Source: Metabacillus crassostreae (lineage in GTDB: Bacteria > Bacillota > Bacilli > Bacillales > Bacillaceae). Taken from it: 64,000 nt of DNA. The position numbers and the translations under genes were made by a program. Position 1 is the stretch's first letter. Each line of letters opens with the position of its first letter. The notes under the pieces are model-generated. The model was not told where the DNA came from. It saw only the letters and a program-made list of their open reading frames with translations, and did not search any database. Location: contig NZ_JAFBDU010000003.1 in NCBI RefSeq assembly GCF_016908395.1, positions 1-64,000 on the forward strand. Reading direction: 5' to 3'. Shown here in pieces: positions 1-9,351 of this stretch.

Positions 1-45
1 GAGATCTGTCCACGCTCATTTTAGATAATTTATAAAGAAAATCGC

Positions 46-83
46 AAAAGGGGTTCGGAATGAAACCATTCCGAACCCCTTTT
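46..83. terminator. Hairpin, probable bidirectional terminator after ypoC
   Basis: A 17-bp perfect inverted repeat (46-62 with 67-83) has a 4-nt loop. It reads AAAAGGGG into CCCCTTTT, so U-rich tracts exist on both strands. It lies 50 bp beyond the ypoC stop on the minus strand. A plus-strand gene (ponA in related genomes) is expected to converge from the left, outside the window. Confidence 0.7.
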
Positions 84-95
84 GTCGACGATCTG

Positions 96-125
96 GAACC
101 GTGGAATAATCCACGGTTCTTTTTT
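96..125 (+). terminator. Intrinsic terminator for a plus-strand gene left of the window
   Basis: A 10-bp perfect stem (96-105 with 110-119) and loop ATAA are followed by six T residues on the plus strand. No U-tract follows on the minus strand. It therefore probably ends the convergent gene outside the window, inferred to be ponA from synteny. Confidence 0.65.
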
Positions 126-132
126 AAAGATT

Positions 133-657
133 TTATGATAATTGTTTTAATACTACAGCCTTCGCATAAATCTTCTCTAATTCTATAAATAACTGCTCTA
201 ATTGTATAAAAGCATGATATTGTGTTGGTTTTTTTAATATAAAGGTTAATCGTTCTTCACAATTCACTGGTTTTCTCAGAAGCTTATCAATTTCCATACC
301 TTTTATATCTAAGCTTTTCACAGGTTGTTTATTTAGCCAAAATAAACTAATAATAAATAATGAAAGCAGTTTGATTAACAAATCCTTATTAGGTTTTCTA
401 GATCTAAACCCCTCTTTAATTTGATTCATCAAGCTATGTTGCAACTCAAATATCTCTTGTAGTACAAATGTGGGAGTTTTCCATGGTTTATAAGATGAAG
501 CTTGGTTTATATTAAAAAGAATATCATAATAAAATGGTTCACGCTGAAGGACTTCAACTAATTGAGTTGTTTCATTGAAAGTTATAAATCCTCCACAATT
601 CTTATCAAAAGGAGGAAATAAAAACGCAGCAGGTATTTTCTGTAGCTTATTTGGCAT
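133..657 (-). CDS. ypoC: YpoC family protein of unknown function
   Basis: A 174-residue protein with no signal peptide or obvious catalytic motif. I recognise it as YpoC from its position directly downstream of dnaD-nth and its general character (B. subtilis YpoC is of similar size). It overlaps the end of nth by 11 bp, so the two genes are almost certainly co-transcribed and translationally coupled. Its ATG is preceded by an AAGGTG-type ribosome binding site inside the nth coding sequence. Biochemical function is unknown. The link to primosome (dnaD) and base-excision repair (nth) genes is positional only. Confidence 0.8.
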   Translation of the reverse strand: MPNKLQKIPAAFLFPPFDKNCGGFITFNETTQLVEVLQREPFYYDILFNINQASSYKPWKTPTFVLQEIFELQHSLMNQIKEGFRSRKPNKDLLIKLLSLFIISLFWLNKQPVKSLDIKGMEIDKLLRKPVNCEERLTFILKKPTQYHAFIQLEQLFIELEKIYAKAVVLKQLS

Positions 658-1312
658 TTGCTACTTTCACCTTTTTCATACGTTTTTGACCTTCCCTACA
701 TAAGTGAAGTAGTGGGCAGCTATTACAATTAGGTGATTGTGCTTTACAATGATATCTACCAAAAAAGATTAATCGATGATGTGTATCAGACCACTCTTCC
801 TTTGGAATTTTTCTCATAAGTGTTTTCTCAACCTCGAGAACAGAATCCTTCCATTTGCATATGGCTAGACGCTTACTAACTCTTTCAACATGTGTATCAA
901 CAGCAATGGCTGGCACGCCAAATGCTACTGACATTACTACATTAGCTGTTTTCCTGCCAACACCAGCTAGTTTTGTAAGCTCTGTGTGATCATTTGGAAC
1001 CACACCATTATAATGTTCTAACAATGTTTCACACAGTTTTCGAATATTTTTTGCTTTATTTCTAAATAAACCTATTGATTTTATATCATTTTGTAACTCC
1101 TCTAATGATACAGCCAAGTAGTCTTCAGGTTTTTTATATTTTAGAAATAAATTCTTAGTTACCTTATTTACTAAAGCATCGGTACATTGTGCAGATAAAG
1201 CTACAGCAATAACGAGTTCAAAAGGATTTTCGTGAACTAGTTCACAATGTGCATCTGGAAACATTTCTGTCATTGTGTCTAAGCACTCACGGATTTGTAT
1301 TTTGGTTAACAT
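647..1312 (-). CDS. nth: Endonuclease III (DNA glycosylase/AP lyase)
   Basis: A base-excision repair enzyme that removes oxidised pyrimidines and cleaves AP sites by a Schiff-base mechanism. At 221 residues it has the usual length of the family. The helix-hairpin-helix LAGVGRKTANVV (115-126) contains the catalytic Lys121, and the catalytic Asp139 lies in AVDTHVERV. Four cysteines (189, 196, 199, 205) in C-X6-C-X2-C-X5-C spacing bind the C-terminal [4Fe-4S] cluster. The ATG is preceded by CAGGTG. It lies between dnaD and ypoC in one transcription unit, the standard Bacillus arrangement. Confidence 0.97.
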   Translation of the reverse strand: MLTKIQIRECLDTMTEMFPDAHCELVHENPFELVIAVALSAQCTDALVNKVTKNLFLKYKKPEDYLAVSLEELQNDIKSIGLFRNKAKNIRKLCETLLEHYNGVVPNDHTELTKLAGVGRKTANVVMSVAFGVPAIAVDTHVERVSKRLAICKWKDSVLEVEKTLMRKIPKEEWSDTHHRLIFFGRYHCKAQSPNCNSCPLLHLCREGQKRMKKVKVANAK

Positions 1313-1409
1313 TTTTTCACCTGCTTATCTAGTTAGACTAATTAATTTAAATTGTTTAATACATTTACAAATTCATCCTCTTTTGTTCCACATGGAAAAA
1401 TTGTGTGGT

Positions 1410-2117
1410 TTAGCTTTCTAACCAGTTATAAAAAGGTACTTTTCGTTGATAATCTTCATTATTATCAGATTGCTTTTGAATGTTACTTCCTTGGTTTTGA
1501 CGAAACTTTTTTGAATGATTTCTTGCTTGATCAATAGTTCTAATACCATTCTTTTTCCATTCAAATAAAATTCTATCTATATAACGGAAATTTAATTTAC
1601 CAGACATAACAGCTTCTCGCAACGCTGCTTTAATAATTACTGGATCATAATCATCTTGATCAATCCATATTGCCAATGATTCACATTCGAAAGGAGACAG
1701 TGGTCGTCCAAACTCATTTTCGAAGACACTATACAAGCTCATATCTTCTTCATTGTTTTGCTCCTGCTCTTTTTCTATATTTTCTTTCATCAAATAAGTA
1801 TATAATTTATCCCAAAGTGGTTTTAAAGAATAGTATTCACAAAGTAACCTGTTTTCTTCGCTTTCTTCTATTATTAAAAATCCTTTTTGAATTAAGGTTC
1901 TTAAAATGGATGTACATGTAGATGTAGATATTGTCATATGATCGGATATTTCAGTAGGAGTTGGAAATTGATTTCCTGTTTGTTTGAATTTAATTACTTG
2001 GAGTATAACCATGAATTCTTCTTCATTAATACCTAATTTTGCATAATAATTAAACAAAATCACTGGAATAGATACATGTCCAGTTTCTTGAAGATAAATA
2101 AATTGTTCTTTGTTCAT
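1410..2117 (-). CDS. dnaD: Primosome component DnaD
   Basis: A DNA-remodelling protein of the Firmicutes replication-restart and initiation primosome, acting after PriA or DnaA and before DnaB/DnaI load the DnaC helicase. At 235 residues it matches the family. The N-terminal half (about 1-100) looks like a winged-helix oligomerisation domain (PTPTEISDHM, STSTCTSILRTL). The C-terminal half holds the DnaB_2-type DNA-binding domain (about 130-205: FGRPLSPFECESLAIWI, then KFRYIDRILFEWKKNGI-like residues). The ATG has a GAGGTG ribosome binding site. It is the first gene of dnaD-nth-ypoC. Confidence 0.95.
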   Translation of the reverse strand: MNKEQFIYLQETGHVSIPVILFNYYAKLGINEEEFMVILQVIKFKQTGNQFPTPTEISDHMTISTSTCTSILRTLIQKGFLIIEESEENRLLCEYYSLKPLWDKLYTYLMKENIEKEQEQNNEEDMSLYSVFENEFGRPLSPFECESLAIWIDQDDYDPVIIKAALREAVMSGKLNFRYIDRILFEWKKNGIRTIDQARNHSKKFRQNQGSNIQKQSDNNEDYQRKVPFYNWLES

Positions 2118-2215
2118 AAAAACACCTCGCTTTTTAGTATACCATGATGAGCTATTTCTTTGTATTAAATAGATTTATGTTGTTATTGCCAATTTAAAGC
2201 TTATTTTTGAATTCC

Positions 2216-2325
2216 ATTATTGGCATTTGCTTGTATCCGGGAAGAAATAAGTATCTTTTTACTTATCCCGCATGACTTCCAATTTTATATTAATCAACGT
2301 TGATCTTAGCCCTACCATTCGGGAA
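2216..2325. repeat. Degenerate copy of intergenic repeat family A
   Basis: By eye, the stretch from TTGGCATTTGC through CCGGGAAGAAATAAGTA and CTTTTT aligns with the better preserved copy at 25440-25640 (GGCATTCGC, CCCGGGAAAAAAGTACC). The middle of the element seems to be missing. It is non-coding and sits in the dnaD-asnS spacer. This is a manual alignment, so boundaries are approximate. Confidence 0.4.
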
Positions 2326-2347
2326 ATAATCGAAAAACAGCCAAATA

Positions 2348-2383
2348 AAAAACCGACTCTTAAAAATTACAAGAGTCAGTTTT
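2348..2383 (-). terminator. Intrinsic terminator of asnS
   Basis: A 12-13 bp stem (AAACCGACTCTT with AAGAGTCAGTTT, one mismatch) lies 10 bp beyond the asnS stop. On the minus strand it is followed by a U-rich tract. Confidence 0.85.
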
Positions 2384-2392
2384 AGCTATAAG

Positions 2393-3685
2393 TTAAGGAT
2401 AAAGCCTATTTAATAGACGTGGGAATGGAATTGTTTCTCTTACATGCTCAACGCCGCTTAACCAAGCAACGGTTCGCTCAAGTCCTAAACCAAATCCAGA
2501 GTGTGGGACTGAACCAAATTTTCTAAGCTGTAAATACCAATCATAGGCAGCTTCATCTAGCTCATGTTCACTCAAACGTTGCTTAAGTAGTTCAGCATCA
2601 TGTATACGCTCTGAACCACCTATAATTTCCCCATAACCTTCTGGTGCAATTAAGTCAGCACATAGAACAACATCTTCTCTATTTGCATCGGGCTGCATAT
2701 AGAAAGGTTTTAGGCTAGTCGGATAATGAGTGATAAATACCGGCATTTCATAGCTTTCTGCAATTGCTGTTTCATGAGGTGCACCGAAATCGTCTCCCCA
2801 TTTAATTTCATCAAAGCCTTTTTCATGAAGGAATTTTATCGCATCATCATATGTGATACGTGGGAACGGAGCTTGAATTTTCTCCAATTTAGAAAGATCT
2901 CTACCTAATGTATTTAATTCTAATTTGCAATTCTCCAAGACACTTTTAATGATATAAGAAACATAATTTTCTTGAACCTGTAAATTATCTTCAAATTCAT
3001 AAAAAGCCATTTCTGGCTCAATCATCCAAAACTCAATTAAATGACGTCTTGTTTTTGATTTTTCAGCTCTAAATGTTGGTCCAAATGAGAACACTTTCCC
3101 AAGTGCCATTGCTGCTGCTTCCATGTAAAGTTGTCCACTTTGAGAAAGATAAGCATCTTCATCAAAATACTTTGTGTGGAATAGCTCTGATGTCCCTTCT
3201 GGAGCACTACCAGTTAAAATAGGTGGATCCACCTTTACAAAGCCTTCTTTATTAAAAAATTCATACGTTGAACGAATGATTTCATTTCTAATTTTCATAA
3301 CGGCATGCTGACGTTTTGAACGTAACCAAAGGTGACGATGATCCATTAAAAATTCTGTACCATGTTCTTTCGGTGTAATAGGATAATCCACTGATTCTGA
3401 TATAACACGAATATTTGTAATACCTAGCTCATACCCAAAAGGTGAACGCTCATCTTCTTTTACAATACCGGAAACATATATAGAAGTTTCTTGAGTAATT
3501 GATTTTGCTTTTAGAAAAATTTCCTCTTCAACTTCAGCTTTAACAACTACACCTTGAATAAAACCCGTTCCATCTCTTAGTTGTAAAAAAGCAATCTTTC
3601 CACTTGATCTCTTATTTGCCAACCATGCACCTATTGTTACTTCTTGTCCTACAAACTTACCTACTTCAGCTATCGTTGTTTTCAC
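2393..3685 (-). CDS. asnS: Asparaginyl-tRNA synthetase
   Basis: A class IIb aminoacyl-tRNA synthetase that charges tRNA-Asn. The 430 residues comprise an N-terminal OB-fold anticodon-binding domain (about 1-100; [20 protein letters not shown]) and a class II catalytic core. Motif 2 is around [19 protein letters not shown] and motif 3 is [13 protein letters not shown] near the C-terminus. The C-terminus [10 protein letters not shown] is typical of AsnRS rather than AspRS. It has its own promoter and terminator, so it appears monocistronic. In B. subtilis aspB precedes asnS, but here there is no aspB between ypmB and asnS. No T-box leader is visible in the 155-bp upstream gap. Confidence 0.97.
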   Translation of the reverse strand: MKTTIAEVGKFVGQEVTIGAWLANKRSSGKIAFLQLRDGTGFIQGVVVKAEVEEEIFLKAKSITQETSIYVSGIVKEDERSPFGYELGITNIRVISESVDYPITPKEHGTEFLMDHRHLWLRSKRQHAVMKIRNEIIRSTYEFFNKEGFVKVDPPILTGSAPEGTSELFHTKYFDEDAYLSQSGQLYMEAAAMALGKVFSFGPTFRAEKSKTRRHLIEFWMIEPEMAFYEFEDNLQVQENYVSYIIKSVLENCKLELNTLGRDLSKLEKIQAPFPRITYDDAIKFLHEKGFDEIKWGDDFGAPHETAIAESYEMPVFITHYPTSLKPFYMQPDANREDVVLCADLIAPEGYGEIIGGSERIHDAELLKQRLSEHELDEAAYDWYLQLRKFGSVPHSGFGLGLERTVAWLSGVEHVRETIPFPRLLNRLYP

Positions 3686-3752
3686 GTAATAATTCCCTCC
3701 AAAAAGCTACGATGTCTATCTAATTTATGTTTTATGTACGTTACATTATCCT

Positions 3753-3781
3753 ATTATACTTATTTTAAAGTTGTGTAGCAA
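3753..3781 (-). promoter_or_regulatory. Sigma-A-type promoter of asnS
   Basis: On the minus strand TTGCTA (3776-3781) and a perfect TATAAT (3753-3758) are separated by exactly 17 bp, about 70 bp upstream of the asnS start codon. Confidence 0.7.
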
Positions 3782-3839
3782 TGAAGTGTACTAAAGCATA
3801 AAAATGTCAGACTTTTCTAATAGTGACACAGCAGATACA

Positions 3840-4370
3840 TCACTTAAATTTATCATTTTTCACTGCCATATGTTTAATAATTTCTCCGTTACTAAAATGG
3901 ACATAATCAAATGTATAGCGATCAGATTGGTCCTTGTATTTAACTTCCCATATTGGAATATCTTCATCCATTCCAAGTTTAACATTAATAAGTTTCTTTA
4001 CATTATATTCACTTTTTACTGCCTGGATTGCTTCTTCCTTTGTAATTCCTGATGATTGCTTTTTAATGACAACCTCATCCAAATCATTTTTGTCCTTTTT
4101 TTGTTCTTTAGTTAATAGTGGTATCCAGGCATATACAGGTTCTTTGTTTACATTTTCCCCTGAAATAATATGGTATTTAATATTACCATTGTAAGTATCA
4201 ATGGTATCTATTGATGTTAGTTTTCCTTTCTCTAATGCAATTTCTTTTGAATGTTGATGACCTTCATTATATTGGCTTCTCGCTGTATTATAAATTGATG
4301 CAAATAACCAAATACTAGTAATGATAACAAGCAATATAATGATTAGTGCAATGATTGTTTTTTTCCCCAT
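3840..4370 (-). CDS. ypmB: YpmB family membrane-anchored PepSY-like protein
   Basis: A 176-residue protein with a short basic N-terminus and one hydrophobic segment (about 5-27, IIALIIILLVIITSIWLF). An extracytoplasmic domain follows. The C-terminal half (GITKEEAIQAVKSEYNV ... IPIWEVKYKD) has the layout of a PepSY-type domain. I recognise it as YpmB by neighbourhood (downstream of dinG-ypmA, upstream of asnS) and architecture. Function is unknown. The ATG follows AAAGGAAGTGA. It starts 14 bp after the ypmA stop, so the two are probably co-transcribed. Confidence 0.85.
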   Translation of the reverse strand: MGKKTIIALIIILLVIITSIWLFASIYNTARSQYNEGHQHSKEIALEKGKLTSIDTIDTYNGNIKYHIISGENVNKEPVYAWIPLLTKEQKKDKNDLDEVVIKKQSSGITKEEAIQAVKSEYNVKKLINVKLGMDEDIPIWEVKYKDQSDRYTFDYVHFSNGEIIKHMAVKNDKFK

Positions 4371-4384
4371 CTATGTCACTTCCT

Positions 4385-4555
4385 TTATGTACGATAAATG
4401 GTAAATACAGCTTTTGTTTGATCATCTTGGTCAAGTGCTAATCCAAACATTAAATCTTCTCTTTTTAATGTACGATTTAACACATCCACAACCTTGTAGA
4501 GATCATCAGAATGATCAATCGTAACAGTTGATAAAATTTCAATTTTACTTTCCAT
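4385..4555 (-). CDS. ypmA: YpmA, small conserved protein
   Basis: A 56-residue ORF starting MESKIEILSTVTIDHS and ending AVFTIYRT. It has a GGAGGAATTTGTC ribosome binding site just before its ATG. It sits between dinG and ypmB, exactly where B. subtilis has the small gene ypmA (57 codons, DUF4264-type), and I assign it on size, position and sequence character. It is acidic, with no membrane segment. Function is unknown. Confidence 0.85.
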   Translation of the reverse strand: MESKIEILSTVTIDHSDDLYKVVDVLNRTLKREDLMFGLALDQDDQTKAVFTIYRT

Positions 4556-4719
4556 GACAAATTCCTCCTACATCAAACAAATATTGTTACTTATATGTCT
4601 GTTCCTACTGGATACAATAACATTACAACAACATATCTATTGTTGTACCATGATCTATTATAACAGTTGAACACACACTTTAGCGCAAAATAAATTTCTC
4701 CTAACCCACACCATTTAAC

Positions 4720-4741
4720 GGCCGATTCTGATGAATCGGCC
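4720..4741. terminator. Hairpin between dinG and ypmA
   Basis: A 9-bp GC-rich perfect stem (GGCCGATTC with GAATCGGCC, loop TGAT) lies 8 bp beyond the dinG stop. On the minus strand there is an A-tract before it but no good U-tract after it. It is either a weak terminator of dinG or an mRNA 3' stabilising hairpin. Confidence 0.5.
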
Positions 4742-4748
4742 AATTTTT

Positions 4749-7565
4749 TTAGTTAATCCATTCCTCAATTAAATGGGTGAGTTCGTGCATTGGTTTTTTC
4801 TCAATATCTAGATCTGGTAAAGATAGTAAAAACTGTTTTCCGTATTTCGTTGAAACGATACGATTATCTAAAATGAATAGTATTCCTTTGTCATTTTCAT
4901 TCCTAATTAGCCGTCCAAATCCTTGTTTGAAACGTAATATTGCTTCTGGAAGTGAAAAATCATAAAAAGAATTCTTTCCTTGTTGTTCAAGTAATTTACT
5001 TTTCGCAGAAACAGTTGGCTCGTCAGGTGAAGCAAATGGTAATCTGACAATCATCAATGCCTTTAAGTCATCTCCTGGAAAATCTACACCTTCCCAGAAA
5101 CTATTTGTGCCAAGTAAAATTGCTCGTTCATACTGTCTAAAGTTTTTTGTGATCCGAGAAGGACTTCCACTTCCCGTGCCTTGCCCCATAATTACAAAGT
5201 CCACTAAAGTAATATCTTCTTTTAATAGGTAATATGTTTTTCTAAGCATCTCAAACGAGGTAAATAAGACAAGAATCTTACCATCTGTAATTTGAGCCAC
5301 ACTTCCTATATTTGCTGCAATTGCTTCTGAGTACTCATCAGTTGTAACTTCATTTACCATGGGCATATCACTTGGAATAAATAATTTAACTTGTTTCTTA
5401 TATGGAAAAGAGGACTTAAGTTGAACTTCTTTTGGAAATAAATCATTTAACCCAAGTGTTTCAATCATATATGAAAAAGAATTTTTAATTGTCAAAGTAG
5501 CAGATGTTAAAATGACACTTTGTTTCTGAGCAAAAAATTCATCAGCTAAATAATCTGCAACCTGTATAGGTTGTGCATAAACAGAAACTGCATTTTTTGC
5601 TCCTTTTGAATCAATTTCAATCCACTTAACAATTGATTCATCTTTCTCAAAAAACAGATATTCAATTGCGTCCTTATATTGTTTAATAAGTAACTGATGT
5701 TGATTAAATTCCTCTAGTATAAGATTATTCCTTATCGATAATTCTTCTTTATTAATACTGTCTAGGTGATTAAACCATTTTTGTAGAAGCATTTGATAAT
5801 CATTCATTAAAAATTGAATTCTTTTTACAAGTTCAAGAAGCGAATTCCAACTACGATTATTTTCTAGATCAGGATCGTATTTATAGGAAGAACGGTTTAA
5901 GACAGGATCATTTCGTCTTTTGTATACATATGCATGTAATCCAGAGAAAAATAAATGGCTCTCCTCTTGTAATTGTACAAATACACTATCTAATTTTTGT
6001 GGAATTGACATTTTCTCTTTTAAACATTTTTCTTGAAGTTGTTTGAATTTATTTATTAAACCATTTGAAGTCGAAAGTCCTAAACGATTTAACATAGTAT
6101 GTATATCTAAATAACTTAGTCGTAATCCAAATTGTTCACTTGCTACTCGATGTAAATGATGTGCTTCATCAATTATGATTTCATCGTACTTTGGCAAGGT
6201 TTGATCTTTTCTCTGAATGTCAGATAAGACCATTGCATGGTTAGTAATGATTACATTAGCTTCTTGAGCTTTTTTCTTTGCACGCTGGTAAAAGCAATAA
6301 GAGTAAAATGGGTTATTTTGAAAAGATGATCGATCAACATGTAGTTGCTCCCATAGCGCTCTACCACCTGAAGGAAGATTTAATTCATCTAAGTCTCCAG
6401 TTTCTGTTTCAGTTAACCAAATCAGTAATTGTGCCTTACTCAATATAAAATCATAATTATCCTCTTGTTCATGTAATGATTGCTCAAATTTTTGCAAACA
6501 AAGGTAGTGACTTTGACCTTTTAAAATTGCAGCAGATATATGAAAAGGCAGGACCTTTTGTAAAAAAGGAATATCTCTCTCAATCATTTGTGTTTGTAAA
6601 GTAGTTGTATACGTACTAACAACCACACTTTTATTTTCTTGCTTAGAAAACAGTAAAGCAGGGACTAAATAACCTATAGTTTTCCCACTACCTGTAGGAG
6701 CCTCTATTAAACTGTGCTGATGTGAACAAAGAGCATGATCAACCTCACTCATCATTTTCATTTGTTCAGGACGAACATGATAATCTTCAATAACGTCTGT
6801 CATTTGACCATCATGATTCTCAAACAATGTTGCTATTTGTTCAAAGCTATATTCTGATTCTGATTTATCATAATCAACACTAGTTTCTTCTATTTTCTTT
6901 ATTGCTAAAGATCTTACTGTTTCAAGATCAGATCTTTCAAATCCACTTAACTTAACTAATTTCTCAGCAATTATATCATCTAGTTCTTCCTCAAAATCAC
7001 TAATAAAAGATCTAGATAATTTAATTAACTGTTTAAGCGTAAGCAAAGGTAAGCATTTTATTTTATTGTATATGCGGATAAATAACAAAGCAGTTGCTTC
7101 TGCATCACTATCTGCTCGATGTGGATTTTCATGAATCATATTAAACTTTACACTGAGGTCAGATAATTTATAGCTATTTTCTGTTGGAAACACTAATCTA
7201 GCCAATTCAACTGTATCTAAAACTGGCCCTGAAAATTGATATCCACATTTTTTTAGTTCTTCTTGTAAAAAAGACAAATCAAAATATACATTATGAGCTA
7301 CAAAAAAAGAATCATCCAGTAGCTTTATAATCTCTTCAGCAATCTCTTCAAACGTAGGCGCATTTTCAACCATTAAATTAGTAATTCCGGTTAATTGTTC
7401 TATAAAGACAGGGATTTTTTGCAGTGGATTCACAAAGCTCATGTAACGATCAACTATTTGTCCATTTTCAATGACAACGGCAGCGATCTGTATTATTTTA
7501 TCACCCTTTTTAGGTGCATTTCCTGTTGTTTCTAAATCTAATACAACGTATCGTTGTTCATTCAT
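4749..7565 (-). CDS. dinG: DinG-type 3'-5' exonuclease/helicase
   Basis: A 938-residue fusion. An N-terminal DnaQ-like DEDD exonuclease (about 1-170; VLDLETTG with the first acidic pair, then a HRADSDAEAT-type motif) precedes an XPD/DinG superfamily 2 helicase. Walker A is EAPTGSGKTIGYLVPA and the DEAH box is IIDEAHHLH. Motifs V/VI are represented by GTNSFWEGVDFPG and GFGRLIRN. The four FeS cysteines of E. coli DinG are not obvious, as in Firmicutes DinG, which acts mainly as an exonuclease. The start is the ATG with GAGGTG six bases upstream. An ATG six codons earlier lies over the ribosome binding site. Confidence 0.93.
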   Translation of the reverse strand: MNEQRYVVLDLETTGNAPKKGDKIIQIAAVVIENGQIVDRYMSFVNPLQKIPVFIEQLTGITNLMVENAPTFEEIAEEIIKLLDDSFFVAHNVYFDLSFLQEELKKCGYQFSGPVLDTVELARLVFPTENSYKLSDLSVKFNMIHENPHRADSDAEATALLFIRIYNKIKCLPLLTLKQLIKLSRSFISDFEEELDDIIAEKLVKLSGFERSDLETVRSLAIKKIEETSVDYDKSESEYSFEQIATLFENHDGQMTDVIEDYHVRPEQMKMMSEVDHALCSHQHSLIEAPTGSGKTIGYLVPALLFSKQENKSVVVSTYTTTLQTQMIERDIPFLQKVLPFHISAAILKGQSHYLCLQKFEQSLHEQEDNYDFILSKAQLLIWLTETETGDLDELNLPSGGRALWEQLHVDRSSFQNNPFYSYCFYQRAKKKAQEANVIITNHAMVLSDIQRKDQTLPKYDEIIIDEAHHLHRVASEQFGLRLSYLDIHTMLNRLGLSTSNGLINKFKQLQEKCLKEKMSIPQKLDSVFVQLQEESHLFFSGLHAYVYKRRNDPVLNRSSYKYDPDLENNRSWNSLLELVKRIQFLMNDYQMLLQKWFNHLDSINKEELSIRNNLILEEFNQHQLLIKQYKDAIEYLFFEKDESIVKWIEIDSKGAKNAVSVYAQPIQVADYLADEFFAQKQSVILTSATLTIKNSFSYMIETLGLNDLFPKEVQLKSSFPYKKQVKLFIPSDMPMVNEVTTDEYSEAIAANIGSVAQITDGKILVLFTSFEMLRKTYYLLKEDITLVDFVIMGQGTGSGSPSRITKNFRQYERAILLGTNSFWEGVDFPGDDLKALMIVRLPFASPDEPTVSAKSKLLEQQGKNSFYDFSLPEAILRFKQGFGRLIRNENDKGILFILDNRIVSTKYGKQFLLSLPDLDIEKKPMHELTHLIEEWIN

Positions 7566-7707
7566 AAATAACACCTCAATCATTATCTAAAACAATTAAT
7601 ATTGAAGTTATTTTGTACCTCCATGCTTTTTTAGTACATAAACGACCATTCTTTTATATGTTTCGTAAACATATCCTTATCAAGTTAAGGATATGTCACA
7701 TTATATT

Positions 7708-7800
7708 GATTTCCATTAAAGGCATTTCATCCTTTAGGAATTATTATTCCCTCAGTCTGAATGCCTACTCGCATGTTACACACCTAATGGGCAGCTAGAA
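7708..7800. repeat. Degenerate copy of intergenic repeat family A
   Basis: By eye, CCTCAGTCTGAATGCCTACT and the following CGCATGTTACACACCTAATGGG align in order with CCTAGGTCCGTGAGCCTCCT and CGTAAGCTGCGCGCCTGTGGGG in the copy at 25440-25640. The copy begins at AAAGGCATTTC and lies in the same orientation as the others. Confidence 0.5.
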
Positions 7801-7934
7801 GATGACTGCTTTTTTAGTATGGAGTACAATATCATATTTTTAAATAATTAACATCGTGGAATATTAACATAGAGCTTTAACATAACCTAATAAAAAAAGT
7901 TTAAACTATCTTAATTTAACTATATCATATGACA

Positions 7935-7971
7935 CAAAAAAAGGACTGACTATAAGTAAAGTATATCAGTC
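7935..7971 (-). terminator. Intrinsic terminator of panBCD
   Basis: On the minus strand a stem of about 10 bp (arms 7944-7954 and 7962-7971, GACTGA... with ...TCAGTC) is followed by CCTTTTTTTT. It lies about 57 bp beyond the panD stop. Confidence 0.75.
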
Positions 7972-8027
7972 ATGTTTTATAAACAAACATCCCAATATAC
8001 AATTAAAAGTCAGATCCTAATGTATGA

Positions 8028-8411
8028 TTACATTATAGTTGCTGCTGGTTCGTGTCCAAGCATTTCAACTATATTATTTTTTTCGTCCATTATAGCAATT
8101 TTCGGTTTATGATTTGCTAGTTTATCTTCTGAAACTAACGTGTAAGTTAAGATTATGACAACATCATTTTTTTGAACGAGTCGGGCTGCAGCACCATTTA
8201 AGCAAACAACTCCACTACCTCTTTCACCAGCTATAATATAAGTTTCAAAACGAGCACCATTATTATTATTAACTATTTGGACCTTTTCATTTGCTACCAT
8301 TCCAACAGCATCTATTATATTCTCATCTATAGTGATACTTCCAACATAGTCTAGATTTGCTTCTGTTACACGAGCACGATGTATTTTAGCATTTAACATT
8401 GTACGAAACAA
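8028..8411 (-). CDS. panD: Aspartate 1-decarboxylase proenzyme
   Basis: This pyruvoyl enzyme makes beta-alanine from L-aspartate for pantothenate synthesis. It self-cleaves between Gly24 and Ser25 ([11 protein letters not shown]), leaving an N-terminal pyruvoyl group on the alpha chain. The site is at exactly the family position if translation begins at the TTG chosen here. That TTG has GGGGGAG six bases upstream, and the first residues [12 protein letters not shown] match the family. An upstream in-frame ATG lies over the ribosome binding site. The result is 127 residues, the B. subtilis length. It is the last gene of panBCD. Confidence 0.95.
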   Translation of the reverse strand: MFRTMLNAKIHRARVTEANLDYVGSITIDENIIDAVGMVANEKVQIVNNNNGARFETYIIAGERGSGVVCLNGAAARLVQKNDVVIILTYTLVSEDKLANHKPKIAIMDEKNNIVEMLGHEPAATIM

Positions 8412-8505
8412 TTTGCTCTCCCCCAAGTTCATTCATCTATTTATACTTATTTAAGGCTTTCTTCCAATCTTTTAGAGGAAAAGCCCTAATTAAAAAGTGA
8501 TATTC

Positions 8506-9351
8506 TTAAACTTCAATCGTTATATTATCAATTAGCCTTGCATTTGTAAACTTAACAGCTAGGGCAATAATTACCTTACCAGAAATTACCGATATTTCTT
8601 TTAATTCAGGGTAAGAAAGAACCTCAACGTAATCTATTTTACCAGTAGTTTTATTTGTAAGGATTTGTGAAACCATTTCTTTAATAGAACTAACATCTCG
8701 TTCTCCATCTCTAATTGCATCTGCTGCACTCAATATACTTTTATATAATGTTGGAGCTTCCTTGCGCTCAACATCATTAAGATAAACGTTTCTTGAACTT
8801 TTTGCAAGACCATCTTCTTCTCGAATTGTTGCAACAGGAACAATTTCTAACGGGAAATGAAATTCGCTTATTAAACCTTCAATTACTGCAACCTGCTGAG
8901 CATCCTTCATCCCAAAATATGCTTTATCAGGGGTAATTAGATTAAACAGCTTAGTTAACACTGTTGCAACACCATTAAAATGGCCTTCTCTTGATTTGCC
9001 ACACAGCACGTCAACACGATCACTCACATTAACTGTATAAGAAGGAACACCTGGATACATTTCATCTATATGAGGACTAAAAATCAAATCAACACCAGCT
9101 TCTAGTGCAAGCTGTTCATCTCTTTTCATATCTCTAGGATAAGAATCAAAGTCTTCAGTAGGACCAAACTGAAGTGGATTAACAAAGATACTTAGTACAA
9201 CTATTTGATTTTCTTTTTTTGCTTCTTCAATTAGCTTCAAGTGACCTTCATGGAGAAACCCCATAGTTGGGACAAAACCAATCGTTTTGCTGTTTGTTTT
9301 ATATTTTTCTATCTCATGTCTTAACTCACATTTTGTTTCAACTATTTTCAC
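8506..9351 (-). CDS. panC: Pantothenate synthetase
   Basis: It condenses pantoate and beta-alanine with ATP to give pantothenate through a pantoyl-adenylate. The 281 residues are typical. The nucleotidyltransferase signature [12 protein letters not shown] lies at 26-37, with further family blocks [16 protein letters not shown] (about 53-64), [13 protein letters not shown] and AKSSRNVYL. The start is a GTG whose GTGA overlaps the panB TGA stop, with GGAGGG upstream, so translation is coupled to panB. A 94-bp spacer separates it from panD. Confidence 0.97.
   Translation of the reverse strand: MKIVETKCELRHEIEKYKTNSKTIGFVPTMGFLHEGHLKLIEEAKKENQIVVLSIFVNPLQFGPTEDFDSYPRDMKRDEQLALEAGVDLIFSPHIDEMYPGVPSYTVNVSDRVDVLCGKSREGHFNGVATVLTKLFNLITPDKAYFGMKDAQQVAVIEGLISEFHFPLEIVPVATIREEDGLAKSSRNVYLNDVERKEAPTLYKSILSAADAIRDGERDVSSIKEMVSQILTNKTTGKIDYVEVLSYPELKEISVISGKVIIALAVKFTNARLIDNITIEV

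Larger units (their letters stand above)
7566..8027. other. Intergenic region between dinG and panD
   Basis: There are 462 bp without a credible gene. The region holds a degenerate copy of repeat family A (7708-7800) and the panBCD terminator (7935-7971). A 61-codon plus-strand reading frame (7613-7798) crosses the repeat and has no ribosome binding site, so it is judged non-coding. Confidence 0.6.

Noticed and set aside
1352-1537. Plus-strand ORF at the dnaD/nth junction
   Set aside because: It is antisense to dnaD and the spacer, with no ribosome binding site or recognisable product.
3686-3839. T-box riboswitch upstream of asnS
   Set aside because: No T-box core or specifier stem is visible, and a good promoter is only about 70 bp from the start codon.
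7613-7798. 61-codon plus-strand ORF between dinG and panD
   Set aside because: No ribosome binding site, biased composition, and it overlaps a degenerate repeat copy.
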